Below, in pieces: positions 9,808 through 18,888 of a stretch of 64,000 nt of DNA (positions within the stretch are counted from its first letter, which is position 1; each line of letters starts with the position of its first letter). This DNA comes from Candidatus Thiosymbion sp. (GTDB lineage Bacteria; Pseudomonadota; Gammaproteobacteria; Chromatiales; Chromatiaceae). The position numbers and the translations under genes were made by a program. The DNA lies in NCBI GenBank assembly GCA_018435665.1, contig JAHDND010000072.1:35056-99055 (forward strand). The letters run 5' to 3'. Below the pieces are notes generated by a model. The model saw nothing but the letters and a program-made list of their open reading frames with translations, was not told where the DNA came from and did not search any database.

Positions 9808-9963
9808 TTCGCGCTACAGGAGGCGGTGGTCAGCGCCCTGGCCCCTCGCGATGAGGAGATCGCCGGCGCCCAGGTCGTCATCACGCTGTTCCCGGGTCGC
9901 ATCGAGATCCGTAACCCCGGCGGTCTGCACCACACCCTGACCGCGGAGAACCTCTATGCCGGT
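9808..9963 (+). pseudogene. C-terminal remnant of an AlbA_2/HATPase_c_4-type ATP-binding protein
   Basis: The + strand reads FALQEAVVSALAPRDEE, then ITLFPGRIEIRNPGGLHH and LTAENLYAG, which matches the C-terminal ATP-binding part of proteins annotated as putative DNA-binding or RecG-like transcriptional regulators (pattern ALREALVNA..HRD, RIEIxNPGGL). The preceding several hundred residues are absent, there is no plausible start, and the reading frame runs on into the antisense of the adenosine kinase gene. It is best read as a leftover of a deleted gene. Confidence 0.6.
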
Positions 9964-9967
9964 TGCC

Positions 9968-10960
9968 CTAAAACCCTAACCCCTTCAACACGGCCTGGGT
10001 CTCATGCGCCGGCAGCCGTGGCCCATTACTGGCCACCAGCCTGGCCGAGGCCGCGGCGGCGAGGTTGCCGGCGGCGCGGTGGTCCCAGCCCTGGGTGAGG
10101 GCGTAGAGGAAGGCACCAGCGAACATGTCGCCGGCGCCGACCGTGTCGATCGCCTGGGTCTTGACCGGGGGGATCTCGATCAGCTCCCGGCCGTCGAAGA
10201 CCAGGGCGCCCTTGGGTCCCAGGGTGATGGCAAACTCCCGGCTCAGGGTCTGGAGGAAGTCGATGGCGGCGTGAAGGTCGCCGGTCCGGGCCATGCCCTT
10301 GGCCTCCGCCTCGTTGGCGAAGATCAGGTCCACGCCGGGGCCGATCATTTCCAGTATGCCGGGCTTGAAGTGGGCGACCATGTTGGGGTCGGAGAGGGAC
10401 AGGGCGGTGCGGACCCCGGCCGCCTGGGCGATGTCGCGGCCCTCGATGGCGGCGACGCGGGCGCCGGGGGTGGTCACCAGGTAGCCTTCCATATAGTAAT
10501 AGTCCGCGGCGCGCACGGCGGCGGGGACCAGTTCGCGGTCGGTGAACTCGCCGCTGATGCCGAGGAAGGTGAGCATGGTTCGGTCCGAGTCCGGGGTTAC
10601 CAGGACCACGCAACGGCCGGTGTGGCCGTCCTCCCGCTCCCCATGGCGGTTGGTGGCGACGCCATTGGCGATCAGGTCGTCCAGGTAGAAGTGGCCAAGG
10701 TGGTCGTTGGCCACCTTGCAAGAATAGAAGGCGCGCCCACCCAACTGGCTGACGGCGATGATGGAATTGGCGGCGGAGCCGCCGGAGCCCCGCTCGTGGG
10801 GCCGGTCGGCCAGGTGGGCCATGATGGCGAGTTGCTGCTCCTCGCCCACCAGGGTCATGACCCCCTTGTCGATCCCCAGGGCCTCCAGGTCCTGGTGTTC
10901 GACCTCGTATTCCATGTCCACCAGGGCGTTGCCGATGCCGTAAACGTGATAGTGATCCAC
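9968..10960 (-). CDS. PfkB-family adenosine kinase
   Basis: A 330-aa ribokinase-fold kinase that most resembles bacterial adenosine kinases (ATP + adenosine to AMP). The PfkB signatures are present: a glycine-rich GSGGSAANSI near residue 60 and the catalytic DTVGAGDMFAGAF near 265, where the second Asp is the catalytic base. Length is standard. Sugar kinases share the fold, so adenosine as substrate is inferred from overall similarity (the N-terminal GIGNALVDMEYEV). It stands alone, between a gene remnant and the low-GC cassette. Confidence 0.85.
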   Translation of the reverse strand: MDHYHVYGIGNALVDMEYEVEHQDLEALGIDKGVMTLVGEEQQLAIMAHLADRPHERGSGGSAANSIIAVSQLGGRAFYSCKVANDHLGHFYLDDLIANGVATNRHGEREDGHTGRCVVLVTPDSDRTMLTFLGISGEFTDRELVPAAVRAADYYYMEGYLVTTPGARVAAIEGRDIAQAAGVRTALSLSDPNMVAHFKPGILEMIGPGVDLIFANEAEAKGMARTGDLHAAIDFLQTLSREFAITLGPKGALVFDGRELIEIPPVKTQAIDTVGAGDMFAGAFLYALTQGWDHRAAGNLAAAASARLVASNGPRLPAHETQAVLKGLGF

Positions 10961-11047
10961 TTGCTTGTCCAGGTCCGGGTGAGAAAAGGGCGCATTTTAT
11001 ACCCAATGCCCGCCTGGCTTACCGGAAGTGATTCGCGCTCATCTCTC

Positions 11048-11078
11048 TTGACAAGTGCGATGCCTTGTGTGCCATATA
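11048..11078 (+). promoter_or_regulatory. Weak candidate promoter ahead of the low-GC cassette
   Basis: TTGACA at 11048-11053 is followed after 19 bp by CATATA at 11073-11078. A second TTGACA lies at 11114-11119 without a convincing -10. The spacing is longer than ideal. The 278-bp gap from 10961 to 11238 holds nothing else I can name. Confidence 0.25.
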
Positions 11079-11238
11079 CGCGTGTCCACAAAAGGCGGCC
11101 TCCTACCCCTGACTTGACAAAGCACCTCGGCCATGCAGCCTGGCGGCCACATTTTTCGAGGTGGGTGGCATGAAGCCGCTCGTCGTATGCAGGCTCACTC
11201 GACGACGTCTCGAGCACCCCCACGAAGGTATTGGTCAT

Positions 11239-11547
11239 ATGGCAAAAAAAATCTCGGCCTCCGTAGGCAGCGGTGCTGTCAATCGCAAGGATGACTCGAT
11301 TACCGTCCAAACTCTTCTCAATAAGGTTCCAGCCAACCAGGGCGGTCCCGCGCCGCCATTGGTGGTGGATGGATTGCCGTGGCAGAAGACGATAAACGCA
11401 ATCAAACAGTTTCAACGTGTGCAACTGGGGTTCCAATGGCCCGATGGCCGCGTCGATCCAAATGGACGGACTCTAGAGAAACTCAACACATTTGATGTCG
11501 TGGATCCAGCCGACAGCTGTGAGGTCGGTCACATCTACTGCTATTAG
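11239..11547 (+). CDS. Small peptidoglycan-binding-like protein of an uncharacterised pair
   Basis: A 102-aa protein from the ATG in CATATGGC. The opening MAKKISASVGSGAVNRKDD, then TVQTLLNKV, and INAIKQFQRVQLGF with DGRVDPNGRTLEKLN, follow the pattern of PG_binding_1-like modules (VQxLL ... IxxFQ ... DGxVxPxGxT). There is no signal peptide. Similar small proteins occur next to secreted effectors in other bacteria, which is my recollection and not tested here. It ends 27 bp before the next gene and shares its unusually low GC, so the two form one unit. The ATG further upstream at 11161 would add 26 unlikely residues. Confidence 0.65.
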   Translation: MAKKISASVGSGAVNRKDDSITVQTLLNKVPANQGGPAPPLVVDGLPWQKTINAIKQFQRVQLGFQWPDGRVDPNGRTLEKLNTFDVVDPADSCEVGHIYCY

Positions 11548-11574
11548 CGCCCGAGCACAGAGAAGGGTGATTAA

Positions 11575-12474
11575 ATGGCCAAGTGCTTTACTATGGATCT
11601 CAGCATCGCCCGGACAAGGGCCGTCCAGGCATACTTCGCAAAGTTCAGCGTTTTACCCCCGAGAAATATCCGTGTAGACACGACCGTGAATATCGTAGGG
11701 CCTCCGAGCTTCGAGAACCTGATAAGGAGGGTAGCTGCGGACAGTGCCCAGGACTTTGTCCTAGTGGTTCATGGCGATCCAAACGGTGATGGCTTGCTCT
11801 TGCCGTTGGCCAATGGCCGCACCATGGCCCAAGCGCGAGCGACGGGAAAGAACCTTAAGGTGCTTAACGATATCGCTGGCAAAAAGGGTGTAATAAGCCC
11901 GGCCGACAGAAGCAACCTGTCTTTGGATGATGGTCAGATCAATCGTCTGCTTGCCCTACGCGACCTCTTGCACAAGAAGAAGATGAGGGTGATCGAGTTT
12001 CGCGGCTGCAATCTAGGCCGCAGCGCCCTGTCGATGCAGCAGTTTAGAGCATTCTTCGGTGCACCCTTTGGTGCACCGGATCTGTATAGCTTCTTTGGCG
12101 AGCAACCGGCAAAGTCAGGGAGCAGTGTAATGTGCTCTCATGCTTCGACACACCAGGGAACGACGTATACCTACACGTCTGATTACGGCGGCAAGAAGTG
12201 TCTCTGCTGCATTGGTGTAGACCTCATCACCCAAAAGCCAGTCAATGGTCATCTCATAGCTGATGACGACCCGACGATTGATCGGTGGATTCAAGACAAG
12301 CTGAGCGTCACAGGGACCAAGGGCAACGCCAAGAGCGTTCCGATACATGGCCTGTGGCTCCTAAGGGACGAGAACGATCCTGACCCGCTCTCCCCGCCCC
12401 GTCCCATCTTCCCGCTTGCTGTAGATGGCAAAAAGCGAAACGAATACAGTCTACACACGCAATATTTCCAATAG
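11575..12474 (+). CDS. Uncharacterised protein with possible His/Cys dyad
   Basis: A 299-aa protein I do not recognise. Two features resemble clan CD (caspase-fold) enzymes: a hydrophobic strand ending in HG (DFVLVVHGDPNGDG, near residue 68) and a later strand ending in Cys (MRVIEFRGCNLGRS, near residue 147). A Cys-rich patch (KKCLCCIG) lies near residue 205, and the C-terminus is rich in Pro and Asp. There is no signal peptide or membrane segment. GC is clearly below that of the flanking genes and rare codons such as ATA and AGG occur, suggesting transfer. It is probably co-expressed with the PG-binding-like gene. The enzymatic role is a hypothesis; an immunity or structural protein is equally possible. 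Confidence 0.6.
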   Translation: MAKCFTMDLSIARTRAVQAYFAKFSVLPPRNIRVDTTVNIVGPPSFENLIRRVAADSAQDFVLVVHGDPNGDGLLLPLANGRTMAQARATGKNLKVLNDIAGKKGVISPADRSNLSLDDGQINRLLALRDLLHKKKMRVIEFRGCNLGRSALSMQQFRAFFGAPFGAPDLYSFFGEQPAKSGSSVMCSHASTHQGTTYTYTSDYGGKKCLCCIGVDLITQKPVNGHLIADDDPTIDRWIQDKLSVTGTKGNAKSVPIHGLWLLRDENDPDPLSPPRPIFPLAVDGKKRNEYSLHTQYFQ

Positions 12475-12660
12475 CCGATCACCGCCACCGTTCGCCGATC
12501 CGACTTCATCTGCTCCGCCAGCTCCTACGGGGACATGGATCCGACAGTGGACGCGCCAGTGAAGGCGGTGATGTCATCCCTGAGCGGCTGCAGCCCCGGG
12601 AGCGATCGTACCTGATCGACCCCGGGTCGGAGGGCGCAGCAGGGGCCGAGGATAGCCGGG
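12475..12660. other. Intergenic DNA after the low-GC cassette
   Basis: GC returns to the genome norm here. Only very short open frames are present (for example ATG at 12535 to TGA at 12616), with no recognisable product. I see no RNA gene. Confidence 0.4.
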
Positions 12661-12663
12661 AAT

Positions 12664-12699
12664 AAAAAACCCCGCCGGGGAGACCCCGGCGGGGTTTTT
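12664..12699. terminator. Strong bidirectional rho-independent terminator
   Basis: A perfect 11-bp stem CCCCGCCGGGG/CCCCGGCGGGG with an AGA loop (12670-12694) is flanked by AAAAAA on the left and TTTTT on the right, so it can stop transcription from both strands. It lies 18 bp beyond the stop of the leftward 50-aa gene and also closes the rightward cassette. Confidence 0.9.
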
Positions 12700-12711
12700 G
12701 GGGGGCCGGCA

Positions 12712-12864
12712 TCAGTTGCCGTTGATCTGATCCGCGTTGCTGACCTGGACCTCGATCACGGCTTCTTGGGGCTGGCTGAGGGCTTGCTGGTCATCGTTCG
12801 TTACGGATACACCGGCGGAAATGCCACCAACAACCAGAGCGATAGCGGCGATTGCACCTAACAT
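12712..12864 (-). CDS. 50-aa miniprotein with N-terminal membrane/signal segment
   Basis: A short gene on the minus strand. The product begins MLGAIAAIALVVGGISAGVS, a hydrophobic small-residue helix fit for a signal peptide or single membrane span. A polar tail follows with VTNDDQQAL, QPQEAVIEVQ and ending ADQINGN. GGGAG lies upstream of the ATG, a candidate promoter sits about 60 bp upstream, and the strong terminator follows 18 bp after the stop, so this looks like a complete monocistronic unit. I know no family for it. The tidy punctuation is the main evidence that it is real. Confidence 0.65.
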   Translation of the reverse strand: MLGAIAAIALVVGGISAGVSVTNDDQQALSQPQEAVIEVQVSNADQINGN

Positions 12865-12920
12865 GGTTTTTCTCCCGATAGTATGTGGTTCAGAGGAGGA
12901 ATGTGTGTGGATTGATGATT

Positions 12921-12948
12921 AGTATATTAGCATTTCCTGATTGATCAA
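12921..12948 (-). promoter_or_regulatory. Candidate sigma-70 promoter for the 50-aa gene
   Basis: Read on the minus strand, TTGATC (12943-12948) is followed after 16 bp by TATACT (12921-12926). This would give a leader of about 50 nt before the ATG at 12864. The region is AT-rich against a GC-rich background. Confidence 0.5.
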
Positions 12949-13094
12949 GTCGCAACATGTAACGGTTTGTAACGCCGGCGGGGATCTTTCCTTGCCACCG
13001 GCGATGGCCACTTTCCGCGGTCGGGATGGCAGAATAGCCGTCAGACGCGTTGCGCGCTCAAACCCTGGCTTCTGACCACCCGGAGATCCCATCC

Positions 13095-13856
13095 ATGTCT
13101 CGTTCCCCAAGCAACTGTCCAGCAATTGTCTCCCGAATCGAGCCAATTCCCCGGGGGACAAATCGGGAACTGGCACATGGACGCTTGCTCAAGATCGGTG
13201 CCGCCCTGCTGGCCGCGGTGTTCTCCGCCGGTTGCGCCACCGATGAATATGGCAACCGCCGGCCCATGACCGAGACCGAGAAGGGCGTCGGTATCGGCAC
13301 CCTCTCCGGCGCTGCCATCGGCGCCCTGGCGACCCGCAACTCCGCCCAGGGGGCGGTCATCGGCGCCATTGGTGGGGCCCTGGTCGGGGGCCTGATCGGC
13401 AACTACATGGAACAGCAGCAGCGCGACTTTCAGAAGGCCCTGGCGAGCGAGATCGCCCTTGGCCAGATCCGGGTGGAGCGCATCGGCGAGGGTGAATTGC
13501 TGGTGGGGATGACCGGCGAGACGGCCTTCGAGGTCGACTCCGACGTCATCAAGCCCGGCTTCTACACGACCATGGACAAGATCGCGAGCATCGTCAACCG
13601 CTACGGCAAGACCCGCCTGGACATCGCCGGCCATACCGACAGCACCGGGACCCGCGCCCACAACATGCAACTCTCGGATCGCCGCGCCGACTCGGTCCTG
13701 AACTACTTCCTCGCCGCCGGGGTCTATCCGCCCCGCATGCAGGCCCGGGGTTATGGGCCCGATTACCCCATCGCCTCCAACGACTCCCCCGAGGGTCGGC
13801 GCCTGAACCGGCGTGTGGATATCACCCTGATCTATCAGGAGACCCCGCAAGGATAA
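13095..13856 (+). CDS. OmpA-family lipoprotein with glycine-zipper region
   Basis: An outer-membrane-associated, peptidoglycan-binding protein. A signal segment LLKIGAALLAAVFSAGC ends in a lipobox Cys. Glycine-zipper repeats follow (GTLSGAAIGALA, GAIGGALVGGLIGNY), then a C-terminal OmpA/MotB domain with the peptidoglycan-contact signature DIAGHTDSTGT and NRRVDITL. The start is uncertain: ATG 13095 leaves about 30 residues before the signal, while a TTG at 13185 would give an ideal short lipoprotein signal but has no clear ribosome site. Similar YiaD-type proteins are about 220 aa, which supports the later start. Confidence 0.85.
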   Translation: MSRSPSNCPAIVSRIEPIPRGTNRELAHGRLLKIGAALLAAVFSAGCATDEYGNRRPMTETEKGVGIGTLSGAAIGALATRNSAQGAVIGAIGGALVGGLIGNYMEQQQRDFQKALASEIALGQIRVERIGEGELLVGMTGETAFEVDSDVIKPGFYTTMDKIASIVNRYGKTRLDIAGHTDSTGTRAHNMQLSDRRADSVLNYFLAAGVYPPRMQARGYGPDYPIASNDSPEGRRLNRRVDITLIYQETPQG

Positions 13857-13873
13857 TGGATGTCCTTGTCAAG

Positions 13874-13912
13874 ATGGCCAATGCATTGCCAAGGCTGCCG
13901 AGCATTGGCCAT
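13874..13912. repeat. 11-bp perfect inverted repeat upstream of the GNAT gene
   Basis: ATGGCCAATGC at 13874-13884 and GCATTGGCCAT at 13902-13912 are perfect complements separated by 17 bp, in the 111-bp gap between the OmpA-like gene and the acetyltransferase. No T-tract follows, so an operator or an mRNA hairpin is as likely as termination. Confidence 0.5.
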
Positions 13913-13967
13913 GGCGCAAACCGCCATATTGAAGTTGGTACGACATCCACCTCCTGAGGAGCACGCC

Positions 13968-14840
13968 ATGACCCCTCCCCTTGCCATCCGCCCCATGACC
14001 CGTTCCGAGGTGGATCTGCTGGTCGATTGGGCTGCCCGGGAAGGGTGGAACCCCGGGCGCCAGGATGCCGAGCTGTTCTGGGCCACCGATCCGAAAGCCT
14101 TCATAGCCGCGGACCTGGACGGCGAACTGATCGGCGGCGGGGCCATCACCGCCTATGGCGATACCTTCGGTTTCATGGGCTTCTTTATCTTGCGCCCGGC
14201 CTTTCGTGGCCGCGGGCTGGGCGATGCCCTGTGGCACGTCCGGCGGGAGCGGCTGATCGCCCGGCTAGGTCCGGGGGCGACCATCGGCCTGGACGGGGTC
14301 TTCGCCATGCAGGCCTATTATGCCAAGGGCGGCTTTGTCTTTTCCCACCGGGACATCCGCTTTCGCGCCGAGATACCGACCCGGCCGGCGGCCTTGGCGG
14401 CGGGGGGGGAGGTGGTGGCCCCCTTGGCGGATTTTCCCTTCGCCGAGGTGCTCGCATACGACCGGACCTGTTTCCCCGCCCCCCGGCCCAGTTTCCTGAC
14501 CGGGTGGATCGACCAGCCTGAGGGCCTTGCCCTGGGGTGCCGGCGTGACGGCCGGCTGGCGGGATACGGGGTGGTGCGGCGCTGCCGGGAGGGGTGCAAG
14601 GTCGGCCCCCTGTTCGCCGACGATGCCCAGGTCGCCGAGGCCCTCTACGCCGGTCTGGCCGGGTTTGCCGCGGGCGGGCCACTCTTCCTCGATGTCCCGG
14701 AAAACAACGTCCTGGGTCTCGAACTGGCGCGGCGGCACGCCATGGTCGACGTCTTTGGTTGTGCCCGGATGTATCTGGGCCCCTTGCCGGCCTTGGCCCA
14801 TGAGCGCGTCTTCGGTGTCACGACCTTTGAACTGGGTTGA
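13968..14840 (+). CDS. Two-domain GNAT-family N-acetyltransferase
   Basis: A 290-aa protein with an N-terminal GNAT domain (about 5-140; acetyl-CoA loop FRGRGLGDALW at about 82-92) and a C-terminal second acetyltransferase-like domain of the Acetyltransf_18 type (YGVVRRCREGCKVGPLFAD and LDVPENN). GAGGAG lies 8-13 bp before the ATG, which decides this start over the upstream ATG at 13860. Substrate unknown. Its last 41 bp overlap the start of the deacetylase gene, implying co-transcription. Confidence 0.85.
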   Translation: MTPPLAIRPMTRSEVDLLVDWAAREGWNPGRQDAELFWATDPKAFIAADLDGELIGGGAITAYGDTFGFMGFFILRPAFRGRGLGDALWHVRRERLIARLGPGATIGLDGVFAMQAYYAKGGFVFSHRDIRFRAEIPTRPAALAAGGEVVAPLADFPFAEVLAYDRTCFPAPRPSFLTGWIDQPEGLALGCRRDGRLAGYGVVRRCREGCKVGPLFADDAQVAEALYAGLAGFAAGGPLFLDVPENNVLGLELARRHAMVDVFGCARMYLGPLPALAHERVFGVTTFELG

Positions 14841-15945
14841 CAGGACCCCCGCCCGGGACCTGGTCGGCTATGCCGGCCGGCCACCCCATCCTCGCTGGCC
14901 GGGCGGGGCGCGGGTGGCGGTGCAGTTCGTGCTCAATGTCGAGGAGGGGGCCGAGGCCTGCATCCTCAACGGCGATGCCCGCTCCGAGTCCTATCTCCAC
15001 GAGTTGCCCGGTCGTCCGGCTCGGGAGGGGGAGCGCGACCTGAGCGTGGAGGGGATGTACGAATACGGCGCCCGCGCCGGCGTCTGGCGCCTGCTGGACC
15101 TCTTCGCCGCCCGAGGGCTGCCCCTCACCGCCTTTGCCACCGGCCAGGCCCTGGAACTCAACCCCGGCATCGCCCGGGCCCTGGCCGTGGCTGGCCACGA
15201 GGTCGCCGGTCACGGCTACCGCTGGCTGGATTATCGCGGGGTCCCGGAGGCGGAGGAGCGCCAGCATATCCACCAGACCGTGGCGGTCATCACGCGCCTC
15301 TGCGGCCGGCGCCCGGTGGGCTGGTACACCGGGCGGGTCAGCGCCAACACCCGAAGGCTGGTGCGGGAGGAGGGCGGTTTCCTTTACAGTTCGGATGCTT
15401 ATAACGATGATTTGCCCTACTGGCTTCCGGGTACAACAGCGGGTAAGCCCCCGGCGGCGCCATCAGATGCACCGTCGGCTACACCATCGGCTACACCCTC
15501 GGGCATCTCTCCTGGCACGTCGCTGGGCATGCCCACAGGCATATCCCCCGGCACATTACCAGGCATACCGCCAGGCATATCCCTCGGCACATCGCCCGGC
15601 ATGCCCGGGATGCTCGGCATGCCTGGCTTCTCCTCGGGTATGCCGCCCCACCTGATCATTCCCTACACCCTGGTCAACAATGACGCCCGGTACCTGATGC
15701 CCCACGGCTTCGCTAACGGCGCCGACTTCTTCCGGCTGCTCAAGGATGCCTTCGATCAACTCTGGGCGGAAGGGGGCAGCACCCCCAAGCTGATGAGCAT
15801 CGGTATCCATCCCCGCATTAGCGGTCATCCTGCCCGGGCTCGGGCCCTGGCGAGCTTTCTCGATTTCCTGCTTGGTCAGGACGCGGTGTGGATCTGTCGG
15901 CGGGAGGAGATAGCCCGCCATTGGGCCGCGGTGCATCCGGCGTAA
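14800..15945 (+). CDS. puuE: PuuE-like polysaccharide deacetylase/allantoinase with repeat insertion
   Basis: A NodB-fold hydrolase of the cofactor-independent allantoinase (PuuE) type. RDLVGYAGRPPHPRWPGGAR, FVLNVEEGAE, GHEVAGHGYRW, RPVGWYTGR and SSDAYNDDLPYW are all family blocks, and PYTLVNNDARY through SIGIHPRISGHPAR complete the C-terminal half. The ATG at 14800 gives the usual short N-terminus and overlaps the preceding GNAT gene. The protein is 381 aa against roughly 300 for the family because about 75 residues of Pro/Gly/Ser repeats (15424-15648) are inserted between DLPYW and HLIIPYTL. No other purine-catabolism gene is nearby, so the substrate is uncertain. Confidence 0.78.
   Translation: MSASSVSRPLNWVDRTPARDLVGYAGRPPHPRWPGGARVAVQFVLNVEEGAEACILNGDARSESYLHELPGRPAREGERDLSVEGMYEYGARAGVWRLLDLFAARGLPLTAFATGQALELNPGIARALAVAGHEVAGHGYRWLDYRGVPEAEERQHIHQTVAVITRLCGRRPVGWYTGRVSANTRRLVREEGGFLYSSDAYNDDLPYWLPGTTAGKPPAAPSDAPSATPSATPSGISPGTSLGMPTGISPGTLPGIPPGISLGTSPGMPGMLGMPGFSSGMPPHLIIPYTLVNNDARYLMPHGFANGADFFRLLKDAFDQLWAEGGSTPKLMSIGIHPRISGHPARARALASFLDFLLGQDAVWICRREEIARHWAAVHPA
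15502..15609 (+). repeat. 36-bp tandem repeat within the PuuE-like gene
   Basis: Three adjacent 36-bp units encode GISPGTSLGMPT, GISPGTLPGIPP and GISLGTSPGMPG. They are preceded by 12-bp units encoding SATP and followed by a partial unit. The period is a multiple of three and the whole block is in frame inside the catalytic domain. Confidence 0.85.
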
Positions 15946-16095
15946 GTGGCGGGATCGCCCCGACCTGTCCCCTGGGGAGTTGCCAGATGGGATTGGCCAG
16001 AGGGTATTGGCCGGGGCGCGGGTTAACGGATTAGCAGCTCAGGATGGGCCCGGACCCAGGGCGGGTTACCCCACCCTGGTCGGTCCCGTCCTGAC

Positions 16096-17646
<1,551 letters not shown>

Positions 17647-17911
17647 CTTATCTCCAAGCAGAAGCCAGCCGTGTCTGATCGGCCGGCGTATTCTGTCGCA
17701 ACGATCTGTCTTGAATCATTTTGTCGGGTGCCGGTAACCGACGGGGAAGGGTGACCGGAACAGGACCCTAGCAGCGAAGCGTGTCGCTTCCGGCTCCCCA
17801 TAGACTGCATCGCCTGGCTACAGTTCCCTGCTGGTATGACAAGGAAAGACTGGTCTCGCGGGCGGAGTGCCGAGACCTGTGCCCCGGACACCGGCCCGCG
17901 GTAGCGATGGC

Positions 17912-18688
17912 TCAGCCAGCGGAGCCGAAGGCGACCTGACAGACGGCGTTCACCAGTTGGGCGTTGGCGGCGGTCTGGGGTACCTGACCATTGAGCAGAC
18001 CCTGCTTGCAGTTGACCGCGCCCTGCAGCGTCGCGCCACCGGAGAGGGTGTAGGAGAAGCTGGCGCCTTGGGAGCCGACCGCCTCGACGGAGGCGTAATT
18101 GAGCTGGTACTGGGTCTCCGGCACGACGATCACCGTCGATTGCTGAGCGGAGGCATTGTTCACCAGTTCGGCGATGGCGACCCCCGTCGCCAGGCCCGCG
18201 ATTCCCCAGGCGGCGGCATTCGCGTTCCACCAGCCCCAGTTGTTGGGTTGCCAGTGATACCAGCCGGCGTTCCAGGGCCGGTGGTTCCAATAGCCGCCAT
18301 TGGCCCAGTTCGGGTGCCAGCCATTGAAGGGGCGATTGTAGAAGTTGTTCTGAATGTTGACGTTGTGCTGATTGTCGATGTTGATCGGGCGGTCACCGGG
18401 ACGGTCCAGGGTGCTGTCGCCAGGACGATCCAGCGGGCGGTCACCACCCCAGGCCGGGCGCGCGTCGTCACCGAACATGGGGTGGCTGCCGCGGTAACCG
18501 GCCATCTCGTCGCCACCAAAATGGAAACCGCCATGTTCGATGCCACCGCCGCCAAAGCCATGGAAGCCGCCGCCGCCAAAGCCGCGCGCTTCGGCGGTGG
18601 CGGTGAGCAGGAGGCCGGTGGCCAGGGAAGCCGTCACCAGGGTCGCCAGGCGGGTCCGGGCAGGCGTGAGGGAAGGGGATCTGCGCAT
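17912..18688 (-). CDS. Secreted Gly/Asn/Trp-rich protein of unknown function
   Basis: A 258-aa protein from MRRSPSLTPARTR, which begins a clear signal peptide (TLVTASLATGLLLTATAEARG). The mature part opens with FGGGGFHGFGGGG, continues with a DRPGD repeat, then a region dense in Asn and Trp (NRPFNGWHPNWANGG, WQPNNWGWWN) and ends in a domain with two Cys (VNCKQG, VNAVCQ) that may form a disulphide. Aromatic and Gly-rich sequence suggests a surface or matrix protein. I cannot name a family. It is separated from degP by 265 bp. An upstream in-frame ATG at 18769 adds 27 residues but hides the signal. Confidence 0.7.
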   Translation of the reverse strand: MRRSPSLTPARTRLATLVTASLATGLLLTATAEARGFGGGGFHGFGGGGIEHGGFHFGGDEMAGYRGSHPMFGDDARPAWGGDRPLDRPGDSTLDRPGDRPINIDNQHNVNIQNNFYNRPFNGWHPNWANGGYWNHRPWNAGWYHWQPNNWGWWNANAAAWGIAGLATGVAIAELVNNASAQQSTVIVVPETQYQLNYASVEAVGSQGASFSYTLSGGATLQGAVNCKQGLLNGQVPQTAANAQLVNAVCQVAFGSAG

Positions 18689-18888
18689 CTTGAGTTGACT
18701 CGTAACAGGGTGAAGGAGGTAAGGGAGTGTCGGACCTTGCCAGCGCGAAGCCCCGGCACTGACGGCCAAGCATTCTAGCCCAGGGCATGATAAGCCATCC
18801 CCCGGGGAGCGAGTGGATGTGGGGAGACACCTGGGTCTGCGAGCCCACCTTTTCTAGGGGCTGATGGTGAAGGGATCGCGTCTGATCC

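Noticed and set aside
12506..12712. 68-aa minus-strand frame across the strong terminator
   Set aside because: It reads through the hairpin and has no start signal; the terminator explains the sequence.
15502..15609. Possible CRISPR-like array
   Set aside because: Units are contiguous 36-bp degenerate repeats with no spacers and lie in a coding frame.
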